Below are positions 11,201 to 23,127 of a stretch of DNA of 33,114 nucleotides, one piece after another. The stretch spans positions 1 through 33,114 of the forward strand of contig JASJQH010000078.1 of the NCBI GenBank assembly GCA_040143965.1, given 5' to 3'. Below the pieces are notes generated by a model. It ran no database searches. It was not told the DNA's origin and saw only the letters and a program-made list of their open reading frames with translations. Each line of letters opens with the position of its first letter. Position 1 is the first letter of the stretch. Source of the stretch: Basidiobolus ranarum. Taxonomy: Eukaryota > Basidiobolomycota > Basidiobolomycetes > Basidiobolales. Made by a program: the position numbers and the translations under genes.

Positions 11201-12277
11201 GATACTTCAATCTTCCAGAAATCTTCCGGTACAAAATTCTCCACTCTCAAGAACTGATCGACAATGAATCCCAATGTTGGAAACTGGCAGGGTCCTAAAT
11301 TTGATAACTTGGATTGAGCCAATACCTGAGTACTACCTGAATAAGGGCCAGCTTTGACTTACCATAGCTGATTAACTTTTGATCGAGCTCGTAGAATTGT
11401 GGAGTAAGTTTGAGCGTTTGAAATCGTGTGAAAGCGGCACCGATTCTTAAATCCAGTTCGGTGCGCGCATCAACTGCGTCCACCTGCCTAATGTCCAAGG
11501 TTAATGGATTCTGGCACGCAATGTGAATTTCTCTATTCATAAATAACAGATATCAAAATTATGTTGCAAATGAATTTCTTGAAGCAACTCCTCAAAATAC
11601 CTTCTCATAACTACCGAAAACTTGGCTCTTAGTACACGTATCCTACTATTAACTTTACAACAAATTTCAACGATCTCACTGCCGATGTTCTCGCCTTCTC
11701 TATCACAATCTGTCCAAATCATGAGTACGGAAGCACCGCGTACTTCTCGCTCAAGATTCATTACTATGTCTTTAAAATCCTAGCAAATACAAACATACTC
11801 AGTTTGGATTATAATCAACATGTTTCTAATAACTAATCTATACCGGATTTACTGATTTAAATACTGGCGCTTCAAATAAAGATAACGGTGGGCAAGAATG
11901 CCATTTTTTATGATTCGGTCCAAAGTCTAGGGTCATCAAGTGGCCTAGCAACGAGGTCATAGTGAATTGACATAGTTGTCCGTTATATTTGTATTGAAAA
12001 TCAAAATTTTTGCAATATTTGTTTTTTCCATTTCTCTATATCGGTGCAAAATGGACAGCACAACAGTAATCAATAAAAGTGAAACTAAAATTCTAAAGAC
12101 GGGCCAATGTTCAACCAGTTAACCCATGAGGGAAAAGGCCAAATTTTCGTAACTCAATTACGTTTCTTAAACCCGTAAAAACAATAATTAACTTACGGTA
12201 TGTGCGGCTCCGTTAGACAATATCTGGGCAATACTTTTAGCTATGGAGGGCTTTTCAGCAACACATAATACTTTCAT
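8281..12277 (-). CDS. TOP3: DNA topoisomerase III with three GRF zinc fingers and two CCHC knuckles
   Basis: Seventeen exons join in frame to 962 aa: 12197-12277, 11844-12035, 11601-11779, 11363-11532, 11054-11294, 10912-10993, 10712-10848, 10433-10653, 10187-10378, 9959-10125, 9767-9892, 9648-9698, 9324-9572, 8922-9260, 8613-8861, 8461-8550, 8281-8403. Residues 1-610 are a type IA core: VAEKPS (Glu8) and [10 protein letters not shown] (Asp115, Asp117, Glu119) form the TOPRIM metal site. The catalytic Tyr is Tyr328 in [11 protein letters not shown], followed by [12 protein letters not shown] and [16 protein letters not shown]. The tail has GRF fingers at about 650-691, 742-784 and 827-868, then knuckles at Cys887-Cys900 and Cys917-Cys930 (CX2CX4HX4C). 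The C-terminus is basic. With a RecQ helicase and Rmi1 it dissolves double Holliday junctions in the nucleus; metazoan TOP3A also acts in mitochondria, but no targeting peptide is visible here. The third GRF reads GKKF where the others read GRQF. Confidence 0.97.
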
Positions 12278-13601
12278 TTCTGGAGATCTAAATCGTTAAC
12301 AGTCAAGTATCATTCCAAAAGGATAGCTCTCGGTATTTTTGTTCAACGTTTGTCTTTACGTGGTATAGTTTCTGTTGTCCACTTTATTATATAACTTCGT
12401 ATCTTACTGTCAACTGAGACACTTGAACTCGATATATTTGTATACGTTATAGCACTAATAATTTAAATTATTAGCATTTATTCACAAATATCATGAACGC
12501 GATGTACATTCACGCGTGAGGTATCAATAAATTATGCAAATCATTTTCACTACGAAGGATTTTGATTATATTGATGATAATTTTTAACCCAGGGATGGTA
12601 TTTACTACCCTTGATATATATCCAAGTTTTTCACATAATATAACCCTATGTTTACGAGAATAGTACACGTATACTTCGTAACAAGTCGACACCTGGGTAA
12701 AAGTAAGTGCTACTAGTATTTGTTTTGTATTAACTCTATATGATGGTAAATACGTAAAAGGTTTGACTACGTTGTAACCGAATACTCTTTGCTCTATCGC
12801 TTATTGGGAACCCAGTAATTCCTTTGTCGTTCGAAATCTTTGCTTTAGACCTAACATTGGCTAACAAGCAGTAAGGCCGGACGTAAATTAACCCGGGATT
12901 TCAAGTTGCCTCTAGTGTGAGTTGTTATCCACGAGTACGACATAGACCTTAATCTTTAATATTGAGATTTCAAGGTAAAGGCGACTCTAAAATAACTAAC
13001 AGTCGGTTTACAATAAGAACTCTCCAACGTTAGTATTGAACTGTGAGGGCGGATTGGTAAACCCAGATTAAAGTTGTTGAGTAAAATTTTCTGTCAGCTA
13101 CGAAGAGATTTGCGTAGCTGGCGAGGAGCTCAACATACACATATATTTAACTTGGGAATATACTGGACTCATAAAGTGAATAGAGACGAGAGCTATTATG
13201 GTCGCGTGGATATGAGAACTTTCCTTAGACTGATAGAGACTTTATTTCCATGATACAAAGCCACCGTACTAACATAATTTAAACTACTTCTAGATGTTGC
13301 TCAAGTTGTAGGTTGACGTATTTACCATTTATTGAATGCTTGCAAGTGTAATATAGTATTGTTTCCAAGGATAGTTTCTAAATAAAAAGACTATTTCGAG
13401 TATATAACATTTTGAATAATGAGGCTTATATTATTGAAATGAAAGTGTATAAAATTTAAGAATAAATGTAAAGATATATGTATACATTACAGAAAATGTT
13501 AATACGTAATAGAGTATATGAATACAAGTAGTGTGGTTAGGGCCTTGACAGTTATAGTTAGTCATTTTGTCTAAAGAGCGGTTGTAAAGAGTAGAATATT
13601 T
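12278..13601. other. Gene-poor intergenic region (1.3 kb)
   Basis: AT-rich DNA upstream of TOP3 and downstream of the KEN-box protein gene. Short open frames are present (for example 60 codons on the minus strand at 12510-12692), but they show no recognisable domain, signal or splice-supported extension. No tRNA or clear repeat was found. A diverged non-coding RNA cannot be excluded by eye. Confidence 0.55.
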
Positions 13602-14042
13602 TTACTCAGGATTCCAAAGGTTTTCATTGATTACGAGCTCCTTTGACGCATTTGAACTAACTGAACTTCTTCTGGTTGGTAAAATAATTCCCAAAGTAGC
13701 AATAGCTTCAGCTAGACTTTTATCATAATCAGCCTTAACTTTAATGGCGTCAAACTGATCGTTCTCTTTATCCAACTCACTGAAGCTTTGTTTACGTGGC
13801 TTTTTCTGAGGGCCTAGGCCAGTAATGAGAGGAGTAGAAGCTCCTAATTTCTTAGGTTTCTTCCAACCTAACTCAGTATCATCAAAGTTACACTTGTAAT
13901 TAAAAAAGTCTTGTCCGAAACTTTTGGTTTTCTTGGGAGCATGGATTACGTCAATTTCACTATCGCTACATACTTCAGAAGAGAATTCTTCAGTTGCCCA
14001 AGAGATCCGATAGTTTGCGAAATCTAGGCCTGGATTGGACAT
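13602..14042 (-). CDS. Orphan protein with a KEN-box-like motif
   Basis: An uninterrupted frame of 146 aa starts at the ATG at 14042 and ends with TAA at 13602-13604. I do not recognise the family. The protein is polar and probably disordered: an acidic patch (SSEVCSDSEID) is followed by basic clusters (APKKTKSFG, GWKKPKKLG, QKKPRKQSF) that could act as nuclear localisation signals. LDKENDQFD at about residue 92-100 fits KENxxxD, the APC/C degron consensus; this is a short motif and can occur by chance. Codon use looks like that of neighbouring genes. A CCTCTAG acceptor-like sequence lies about 25 bases upstream of the ATG, so a short 5' exon is possible. Evidence that it is a gene is the open length and its non-repetitive, charged composition. 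Confidence 0.5.
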   Translation of the reverse strand: MSNPGLDFANYRISWATEEFSSEVCSDSEIDVIHAPKKTKSFGQDFFNYKCNFDDTELGWKKPKKLGASTPLITGLGPQKKPRKQSFSELDKENDQFDAIKVKADYDKSLAEAIATLGIILPTRRSSVSSNASKELVINENLWNPE

Positions 14043-14393
14043 ACTGGCCAAAGCCTAACTAGAGGATAAAAGTAAACAGCAGACTTTATTTGTACGTTGA
14101 TGAGAAGGTATTACAATCAAATAAGACTAAATAGTGAAACAATCTTTTCTATTAGAACAATCAGTTTGATTGGTTTTGAGCTACTCAAATATATTCATCA
14201 TTCAGTATCATTCGTCGACCCTGAAATTCTATGAAGAACATAAGTCTAGGGATAATCCTTTTACCTCAAGAACGTACTTTTCAAGATCAAAACGAAATGT
14301 GTCACATGATAATCCTACTGGACTGGGGTGTTACAGGATCGCCCATAAAGTTCAGTATCCTATGTGTGCTACTCAATCAGAATCATTGCCATT
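14043..14393. other. Divergent promoter region between the orphan gene and the Nudix gene
   Basis: About 350 bases separate two divergent starts and so should carry both promoters. Overlapping plus-strand short frames at 14170-14440 have no domain and overlap the Nudix gene out of frame, so they were not called. No TATA box or known operator stands out. Confidence 0.5.
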
Positions 14394-15068
14394 ATGAAGC
14401 AAGTCCAAGTTGGTTGCGCTGGAATAATCTTCCGGCCTGATGGAAAGTTCTTAATAGGAAAGCGTAAAGGCAGCCAAGGAGAGGGTACAGTTAGGCTTAT
14501 GTATGTCCTCTAAACGGCTATTAATTTATTCAACTTTGTAGGAACATGGGCCTTGCCCGGAGGTACTTTACATCACTTGCTAATTCCTCATTCAGCCTTA
14601 TAAACATTCATGTCCCATAGGTCACTTGGAATTCGGCGAGTCCTTTGAAGCCTGTGTTTCTCGTAAGTCATATACACTTTTCTTGAATTCGGGTCATAAT
14701 AGAGCAAATCTTTTAACACAGTCTACTTCTCAAGGTGAAACTGAGGAAGAAACCGGTCTTGTCATTCCAGCATCCAATTTCAAATACTTTTATGCCGTCA
14801 ACGCACCCATGCCAGCAGACAACAAACATTATGTAACTGTATTTCTGAGAGCAGATTTGCAAGAGACCGAACCGAAAGCCATGGTGAGTTATTTTTTAAC
14901 CCTCATTACTGCTGCTCACTAACTGACTTACTAAAGCTTATGGAACCCAACAAATGTGAGGGTTGGGCGTGGGTTTCTCTGAAGGATTTAGAAGAACCTA
15001 ATACACCTTACTCGCCACTGTATTTTCCCTTTGCCGATCTAATTGAGAGAAATAAGGAGCAATTTTAG
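14394..15068 (+). CDS. Nudix hydrolase, NUDT1/NUDT15-like nucleotide-pool sanitiser
   Basis: Five exons join in frame to 144 aa: 14394-14484, 14542-14562, 14621-14662, 14735-14883, 14937-15068. The protein opens with VGCAGIIFRPDGKFLIGKRK and then GEGTWALPGG. The full Nudix box Gx5Ex7REuxEExGu is present (GHLEFGESFE, then ACVSRETEEETGL) but is split by introns after GG and inside the Arg codon. Later NKCEGWAWVSLKDL matches the end of the NUDT15-type fold. It should hydrolyse oxidised or non-canonical nucleoside triphosphates to monophosphates, protecting DNA or RNA precursors; the exact substrate is inferred from family only. Exon 2 is 21 nt and encodes just TWALPG plus split codons. Length (about 145-165 aa) is normal. 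The ATG is the first in frame and falls right before the first beta strand. Confidence 0.92.
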
Positions 15069-15703
15069 ACTAGCAAATGCAACACCTCAAAAATAAAGAA
15101 TCTCAGCTCAGTATTTCACCGCCACACACAGCCATTGATCACATCCACCAATGGCAACTCTAAACTTTAATGCTAGCATATAATATCACTTTTGTATGTT
15201 TTGATTACATAAAGCACACATATGAGCCAATCATTTTGGGCTGTATTATCCTCAGTTAAGGGACGGTCAAAATGAGAAACCCGTTTAATTTAGGCCAGTT
15301 TGGGTCTGTAGAGGCAAAAATTATATTCAGACGTGACGTCAAAATTCTTGTCATTGGATACGATCATTTGTAAATGTCTTTTGGTCACTGAATATCACTT
15401 GGAAGCAGGTGGAGTAAGAGTTCACCTAAGTAGTAATTATTTGGGTTTCTTGGTTATTTACTGGACGTTAATTTTTCACCATGATTTTTTTTCCAAAGTC
15501 GATTCATTTATAATCTACAGTTGCAGTTAGCTTGACATATTTTTTTGACCAAGAGACAACCGTTCTTGTCTTCGCAAAACTCGACACCAAACAAAGCAAT
15601 TTGAGCTTGCTCTCAATTGAAAATTATACTTTACATCACAGTACCAATTTGCATAGTGGCCTACTGGGTCTAACTAATTCAACCCACCTTCAGTTAAATA
15701 TTC
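15069..15703. other. 5' region of the PHD gene, no separate gene seen
   Basis: Between the Nudix stop and the PHD-gene ATG. A long plus-strand frame from 15532 to 15888 passes through here and into the PHD exon but has no ATG, contains a likely intron, and has no domain in its first 80 codons, so it is treated as leader or promoter sequence. The PHD transcript should start in this interval. Confidence 0.5.
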
Positions 15704-17189
15704 ATGAGTATGTACTCTTTAAAGAGCCGGCACCCTTGCAAGTGTTTTCTGTCTTTACTAAACAGGTTCTTGACTTAGTAGGAAAAACTTCAAGCTCAGC
15801 TAGTCGAAGAGGAAATCGTGGGGGTAGTAAGCGTAGCAAGTCGGAAGAGGAGACACGCTGTGTTTGTGGCCAACAACGTAAGCTTTAGTATTCTATTCCA
15901 GATGTTCTAATATCATTCACTTTTACTCATCAATAGCCTTAGATCATGAAGGACTGATGATTCAGTGCGAGTTATGTAAAGTGTGGCAACACTGTGCCTG
16001 CGTTGACATACTAGACGAGAAAGATTGCCCAGAGCAATACTTTTGCGAGCAATGCATGCCTGAAAACCATCCATACCTGCAGTATTATAAAAGTAACATT
16101 AAAGCAAAGTATGTTTGCATTCTAGCGTTTTTAAAGTGAAGTGTATGTTCTAACCATCTCACTTTTGAAGTAGTTCACTAAAGCCCAGAAAGTATATAGT
16201 AGAGGGTGGAAGCGGTGCCCAGTCCGACGGTAAATCTTCTGATGAGAGTAAAAAAAAGAAACGAGTGGACCAAATTGGTGACTTCGAGGTTGAAAATGTT
16301 TCTGATTTTTCTGACCATGACCCTATCGGAGATTCTAAAAAGGAGAATCGTTCGAAACGAACAAAAAATTCTCGAAACCGCTCTCTCAGTCCCATTTCCT
16401 CTGGTAGGAAAGCTAAGGATTCCGAAAGTGATGAAGAGTATCTTAGCCGCGGAGAGCGTAAGAAGAAAAAAGCCAACCCTATTATCAAGCCTGAAGACCA
16501 CGAGTCCCCACACTTAGGTTCCAAAAACAAAAAACGAGACTCAAAGAACAGTGACCCAGGAGATGATGAACCTTTTAGCAAAGGACAAGAAGAAAGTCAC
16601 ACCCGTAAATTGAATAAAAGGGATGGAAAAGGTATTCAGTTTGTGTTACATATACATGGCCATCTCCCCTATACTAATAATGGAATGTTTGACTTTCAAG
16701 AAAATGAGAAAGAACATAGTAGTAGTCACGAATCAGAGATTCCTCCAAAACTCAGTACCTCTAATGAAGATGCCCATACAAATGCAAGGCGTAAGAAACC
16801 TAGAAAGGCTTCACCAGATCATGCGAGAAGTTCGTCTCGTTCGAAAGATGGTGCAGGATACACACCCGACAATAGACGTAACTATACATTGTGGTATTGC
16901 CTATTATTTTTGAAGTTGTCCTTACATAGTCACCCTATTAGGTTCACCTCCAGTGCGCATAAAAAATGTCAGCAATCGTATGTCTTTTCATGATATGAAC
17001 AGGCGTACAAAGCATATTTTTGATTGCATAACTCGTATTCAGGTCTCTATGGCTGAGAAAGAGAAAGAGGAGGGCCCGGTTGTTTCCGCCGTCAATGGCA
17101 ATAGAGATGAGACGACAACCATGGAGATGGTCGAAGGGCTCACTAGAAAATTAGTTCAATTTCAGGAGCTATATGGTGACATGCGCTAA
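15704..17189 (+). CDS. PHD-finger chromatin protein, Cti6-like (Rpd3L-type)
   Basis: Six coding exons give 386 aa: 15704-15707, 15779-15877, 15937-16108, 16171-16631, 16701-16877, 16942-17189. Exon 1 codes only ATGA; intron 1 has GTATGT and a TACTAAAC branch. The PHD finger has a full C4HC3 set: Cys29, 31, 45, 48, His53, Cys56, 71, 74, with Trp51 suited to a methyl-lysine cage. The middle (about 100-300) is Lys/Glu/Ser-rich and disordered. The tail [20 protein letters not shown], followed by [18 protein letters not shown], matches the conserved C-terminal helix of fungal Cti6-type proteins. In yeast Cti6 belongs to the Rpd3L histone deacetylase complex and reads H3K4me3. The family call rests on finger type plus tail; the start model is inferred. 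Intron 4 (16632-16700) is 69 nt with no stop in frame, so its retention would add 23 residues. Confidence 0.82.
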
Positions 17190-18262
17190 GATTGTATTTC
17201 CATTATCCTAGCGATCTCTCAGCAGAGTTGTATAATAGAAATGAGTCGTGACACATAGGTATGCTTCTATTCCGAAGACTGTCAATCACACGAAGAGACG
17301 CCGCTGTAAAGATATCTTGTTTCTTCGCTTTTTCGGCTTGCTTTTAGTTAGTTTTTGGTCTTGATCTTCTGTTTGTGCAAGCCCGTTGCTTGATAAATTG
17401 GTACTTCTGGAAATCAAAAAGTGTGTACATATACCTTCCCTAATTCTGCATTTTTTGTTACCGCACCGCTATTTGGCTTCAGTAATTTCCCACCCGTTCA
17501 ATAAATTGACAGTTCCACAAGCTTCTTAAAGACAAACCAAAGATTGGTTTGAAATCGAGTAGACGTGTAATCCAGTCAGCCACCATGCAACTTAAACCAG
17601 AATTAATAATGAAAGAGGGCACCAACCAATCTATGGGTGTATATATATATCGCGCTCAGCTTGATTTGATCATAGAATTGTTTGAAGAGGTAAAGGATCT
17701 CTCTTTGCAGTTTGGAGGATCTTATTGCTTCTACTGGGGTGCAAGTCAGGGGATGATTTCTTCTAGCCAATGATCTTCAACTGAACGAACAATATAGTAA
17801 GATGTCTGCTTAGATGGCTACCAATAGTTGCATATATTTAGTTGCTGTTGAAAGTGACAACTGGAGGATTTAACTACAAAACAAGGATATATATATATAC
17901 AGTTAGTCAAGATGAGCCATCAGATAACTGATTATATATATTTCAATCAGGGAGTAAACCACAGCAAAACCCAAATTGGTCACTTTGAGTCCAACGTGAT
18001 CAAGAAAATGTTTGTCTCAAGAACATATTGGGATGCGGATGTGAATATTTATGGGATACTTGGGGTTTATGCACATTCTCAGCTGATCTTATTATTTATA
18101 TAAATGGCCTTCGTGGTCACTTTCCTAATAAACCATTGATTAGAGCCGATTTGCTTCGAATATAGTAGTCTCTAGTGAGGGTCTTATTTTCGCACGGAGC
18201 TTTTTTATCAGTTGTTATTCTTCCACCTTTACCGTAAGAGTGTTCGTCATCACAAAGCGACA
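17190..18262. other. Intergenic stretch with two small unassigned open frames
   Basis: Two ATG-started plus-strand frames lie here: 17585-17773 (62 aa, start in the context GCCACCATG) and 17912-18103 (63 aa). Neither has a recognisable domain, signal peptide or membrane segment pattern. A short AT microsatellite sits at about 17888-17900. The last 150 bases should hold the ARG8 promoter; no Gcn4-type site was seen there. Confidence 0.45.
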
Positions 18263-19876
<1,614 letters not shown>

Positions 19877-20049
19877 ATTTCATTAATTACGAAGCACTGG
19901 ATGACTTCTTTCAAATGTAGATAATATCATTACTGTAACCAAAACATATATATCGTAGCATTACGTAACATGTAGTATTATTTACTGATGATAAATTAAA
20001 CAAGTTTTCAGAGACTCTCTATGTTCAGTAGTAAGTATATCAAAGTGAC

Positions 20050-22903
20050 CTATTCTATCCATGACCTAGAGTATCTTAGGCTCTCAGATGGCGTGGATAC
20101 AATAGATTCGGGTATACGCAGACTTTCATCAGTCATAGCAGACAGATGTTTCCTTGATTCTCGTTTACTAGCTTCCAACATTTTTTTATCATGCTTCCAC
20201 GATATGTAGTTGTAGATTTGGGATACTATCGCGTAAACCACTCCTATACAGTTTGAGAGTACTGCCAGAAATGGGATAATCTTAAAGAAGCCATTGAAGC
20301 TTTTGTAGATTACCTAAATGATGGCAAGAGAGGTGGTAAGAAACAGGGTAGAAAAGAGGGCAAGGGAGGTGGTAAGAAACAGAGTAGAAAAGATGGCAAA
20401 AAAACAGTGAAGGTACCTGAATCACCAACTGTGGTATATCTTCAATCAAGATCCCTATTCCCACACATATCATTATCTGGTATCTCACTCGTGATGAGAA
20501 AGGTGCGCTTAGGCTGTTCAAGCTACAGAATCTGGATGATAGAATAAATAGCAAAGCTGGATTGGTAGCAGCCAGGACAGAGATGGCTGAGGTCAACAAA
20601 GTATGTTTAGAGAACCATTCATGGAATAGTGGATTGTTGGATACTTCTTTGACGATGATGTAGGTAGAAGCAAGCATATTAAAGCAAAACGGAACGACAA
20701 AAAAGATCACTGAGGGGGCGCGTAGTGAACGTATATCACCGCTGTTTAGAATCACAAAGAGTAGATCAGTGCAAAAATCAAAGAAAGATATTACAACCAC
20801 AAACATGATAGCATTATCACTGGATGGGAACTTTCTTTGTAGGACTGCGAATATGATCCCCAAGGCCAATACTACACAACCTAGTATAATGAATTTATCT
20901 CGGTTGGCTTGGAATAGATCGGTTTCAACTACTACCCCGAAGTCACTGTTTAAAGTTTGCGTGTAAAATCCTTTCGATAGGGGACTCCGAGCTTTTGTCT
21001 TTAGCATATCTTGGAAATTGTCCACGATACTTAGGGCAGTACGGTTTTGGGAGTCCGATACTTTCTTAATGGTGATTTGATATATATCACCACTGACATC
21101 CCTTCGGAGATATGATGTGTTGATCCGCTCAGCCTCTATTGGTAAGGCATCAACAAGCTCACTAGTCAAATTGGTTGCAATTTGGTTATTTTCCACATTT
21201 CCACTCGTGATCAATGCTATTTGTACCGTAATATCATCTTTCTCGTCCTTGGACAGCTCTTGACGTGGAGTGAAGAAGTACCATTGGTATGGAGATAGAC
21301 CTTCTAAAGGTTCCCAAATTGCGCTTTGAAAAGTCCCACCATCCACTTTTACATAATATTCCAATCCAGGCAGATTCAGGGCATAGCTATCTAGAGTGAA
21401 GTTGAAAGTATCTCCTATGACTGGTGTATCAGAGGAGACTGGAAATGTCTGACGAGGGCAGTCTGGTCTACTGGCTTCATAGATGGATATATTTCCTTGG
21501 AGTATGGTGTAATTGGACTGAATAAACTGCAAAGAGAACTGCAGAGATGTACCTATTTGAACTTGTGAACCTTGTTCTGGGTAGGCTGACTTGATAATAG
21601 GGTTATCTCCATATACTGATTTATCGAGGAACCTTGGTGGATTATCGAGGCGAAGTCCATAGTTAGAGGCTACGTAAAGCCTACTGGTATCGGTTGTGTT
21701 ATCTGGCATCAGTGATAATACCGAATTGTTGGCTAAAACACCTATACCAACTAAACCAACTGTATTGTTTTCAAATGGATGGTTTTCCCAAAAACGATTG
21801 TAAAGCTGAATATAGCGAGGGATGCCACTCCTACTCTGTATTAGAGTGTTAGAGATGAGTAGTGCTCCTCCGTAAGGTAACGCGACGGCTCTAACAATAC
21901 CAATTCCTTTTGAAGCATCAGTGGTAAAATTCCCTAGAAGTGTAGGTAAATCAAACTGGGACCCAGTGGAAGAGAACACTGTGCTATAGGTTTGACGGCT
22001 GATGGTCAGGTTAGTCATGTTACCAACTGGCATAATTACATGATCGTAAATACAGACATGGCCATCTCCAGCCTTAAGCAGATTACATTTATTAATCATC
22101 AGGAAATCCGTTGTATTAGTGGCTTTAGTTCTTTCTGCAGTAGCAATGATGAAGCCTCGAGAAACCTCAACTCCATCTGGACTAGAGAAATAGTTTGCTC
22201 TCAATACGTTATCCCCTGATGCTGATTTGGACGCCCAATTTACCATGAAATAACGGTTTGGAGATGGGACTACCGAGACTGTGGGCTGAAATGGAACGCT
22301 CATGTTGTAAATGTTTCGAGCTATCGGGATTACTTGAGAGACAACATTACCAAGTAGATCAAAGAAGATAATACTAACGTAAGGCCTATATTTGTCGGAT
22401 ACACCTATTCCAGCTAAAAGGATGTAAGTAGTTCCTCTAGCGGCAGAGAAGAGTTCAAAGCTGCCGGGCAGTAGTGTAGATTCACCGAGTTTTGTCATGC
22501 CCTTATCATAACGGTCCATCATGACCCCGTGCTTTTTCTTCACCAAAGGTATGTAAAAGTGAATGAAACCGCCGTTCGAAGTGGGTATGAACATATTATC
22601 TTCGGGGGAGAGAGTTTTGGTCAGATTTCCGTTTTCATTGATCTTGTTGCCGTTAGTATCATACATTACTAATAGACTTGGCAGTAATATTTGGTTCGTT
22701 CTGTTGACCAAATTGGCATCTGGTGTCAGGTTTATAGTATTGAAAGCTGACTCGTTGACGAATCTTGAGAAATACCAAAGTATTCTATCTTGGGAAAGGA
22801 TGGTTGCTTCATATTTCGAAACTAGGAATTCTTGTGAGGTGACAAACGATATGAATATCAGAAATAGGCACCAATTGTGTAACAGAATGCCGAACAGTCG
22901 CAT
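20050..22903 (-). CDS. Orphan multi-pass membrane protein with a large N-glycosylated ectodomain
   Basis: Two exons (20417-22903 and 20050-20313) join as CAG|GTA to give 916 aa. Residues 1-23 are a signal peptide. About 640 extracellular residues follow with some 18 N-x-S/T sequons and few Cys. The C-terminal third holds about six membrane spans: roughly 671-689, 698-719, 729-751, 767-788, 808-828 and 842-868. IEDIPQLVIQ straddles the splice site; a similar EDIPQ-type motif occurs in XK-related membrane proteins and in large membrane-protein families of early-diverging fungi. The cytosolic tail (about 50 aa) is Ser/Arg/Lys-rich. Layout suggests a sensor or receptor-like protein, but no ligand domain is recognisable and this is inference. 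If the 103-nt intron is retained the protein stays open for 44 more codons, ending differently. The intron holds a 36-nt tandem repeat. Confidence 0.85.
20314..20399 (-). repeat. 36-nt tandem repeat inside the intron of the orphan membrane-protein gene
   Basis: Two full units (20364-20399 and 20328-20363) differ at three of 36 positions; a 14-nt partial third unit (20314-20327) ends in the splice acceptor ATTTAG. On the coding strand units begin TTGCC and are pyrimidine-rich. The repeat makes up most of the 103-nt intron and its length is a multiple of three. Confidence 0.9.
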
Positions 22904-23127
22904 GACAATAATATGTACACAATGAAGGTGAAAGCAAAAGAGCGGTTTTTCTTCAATAATACTGACATGCCACTGCTATTAGTAGTCTAAAGGCTAATGT
23001 TAGGCTATTCATATTGCTTACTGAAATTGTCGATGCTACTCAGCCTAATAAAAGTGGTGAGCCCACAACTATTTCCTTTTTAAGAAATTGGATTTATTTT
23101 CTATATTTTACAGGGAACGATGATTTC

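Noticed and set aside
12510-12692. 60-codon minus frame in the gene-poor region
   Set aside because: Too short, no motif; within chance expectation for AT-rich DNA.
15532-15778. Long plus-strand frame before the PHD exon as the protein N-terminus
   Set aside because: It has no ATG, no domain, and includes a GTATGT donor and a TACTAAAC branch; a short first exon explains the region better.
16159-16581. 140-codon minus-strand frame inside the PHD gene
   Set aside because: Antisense shadow of the Lys/Glu/Ser-rich exon.
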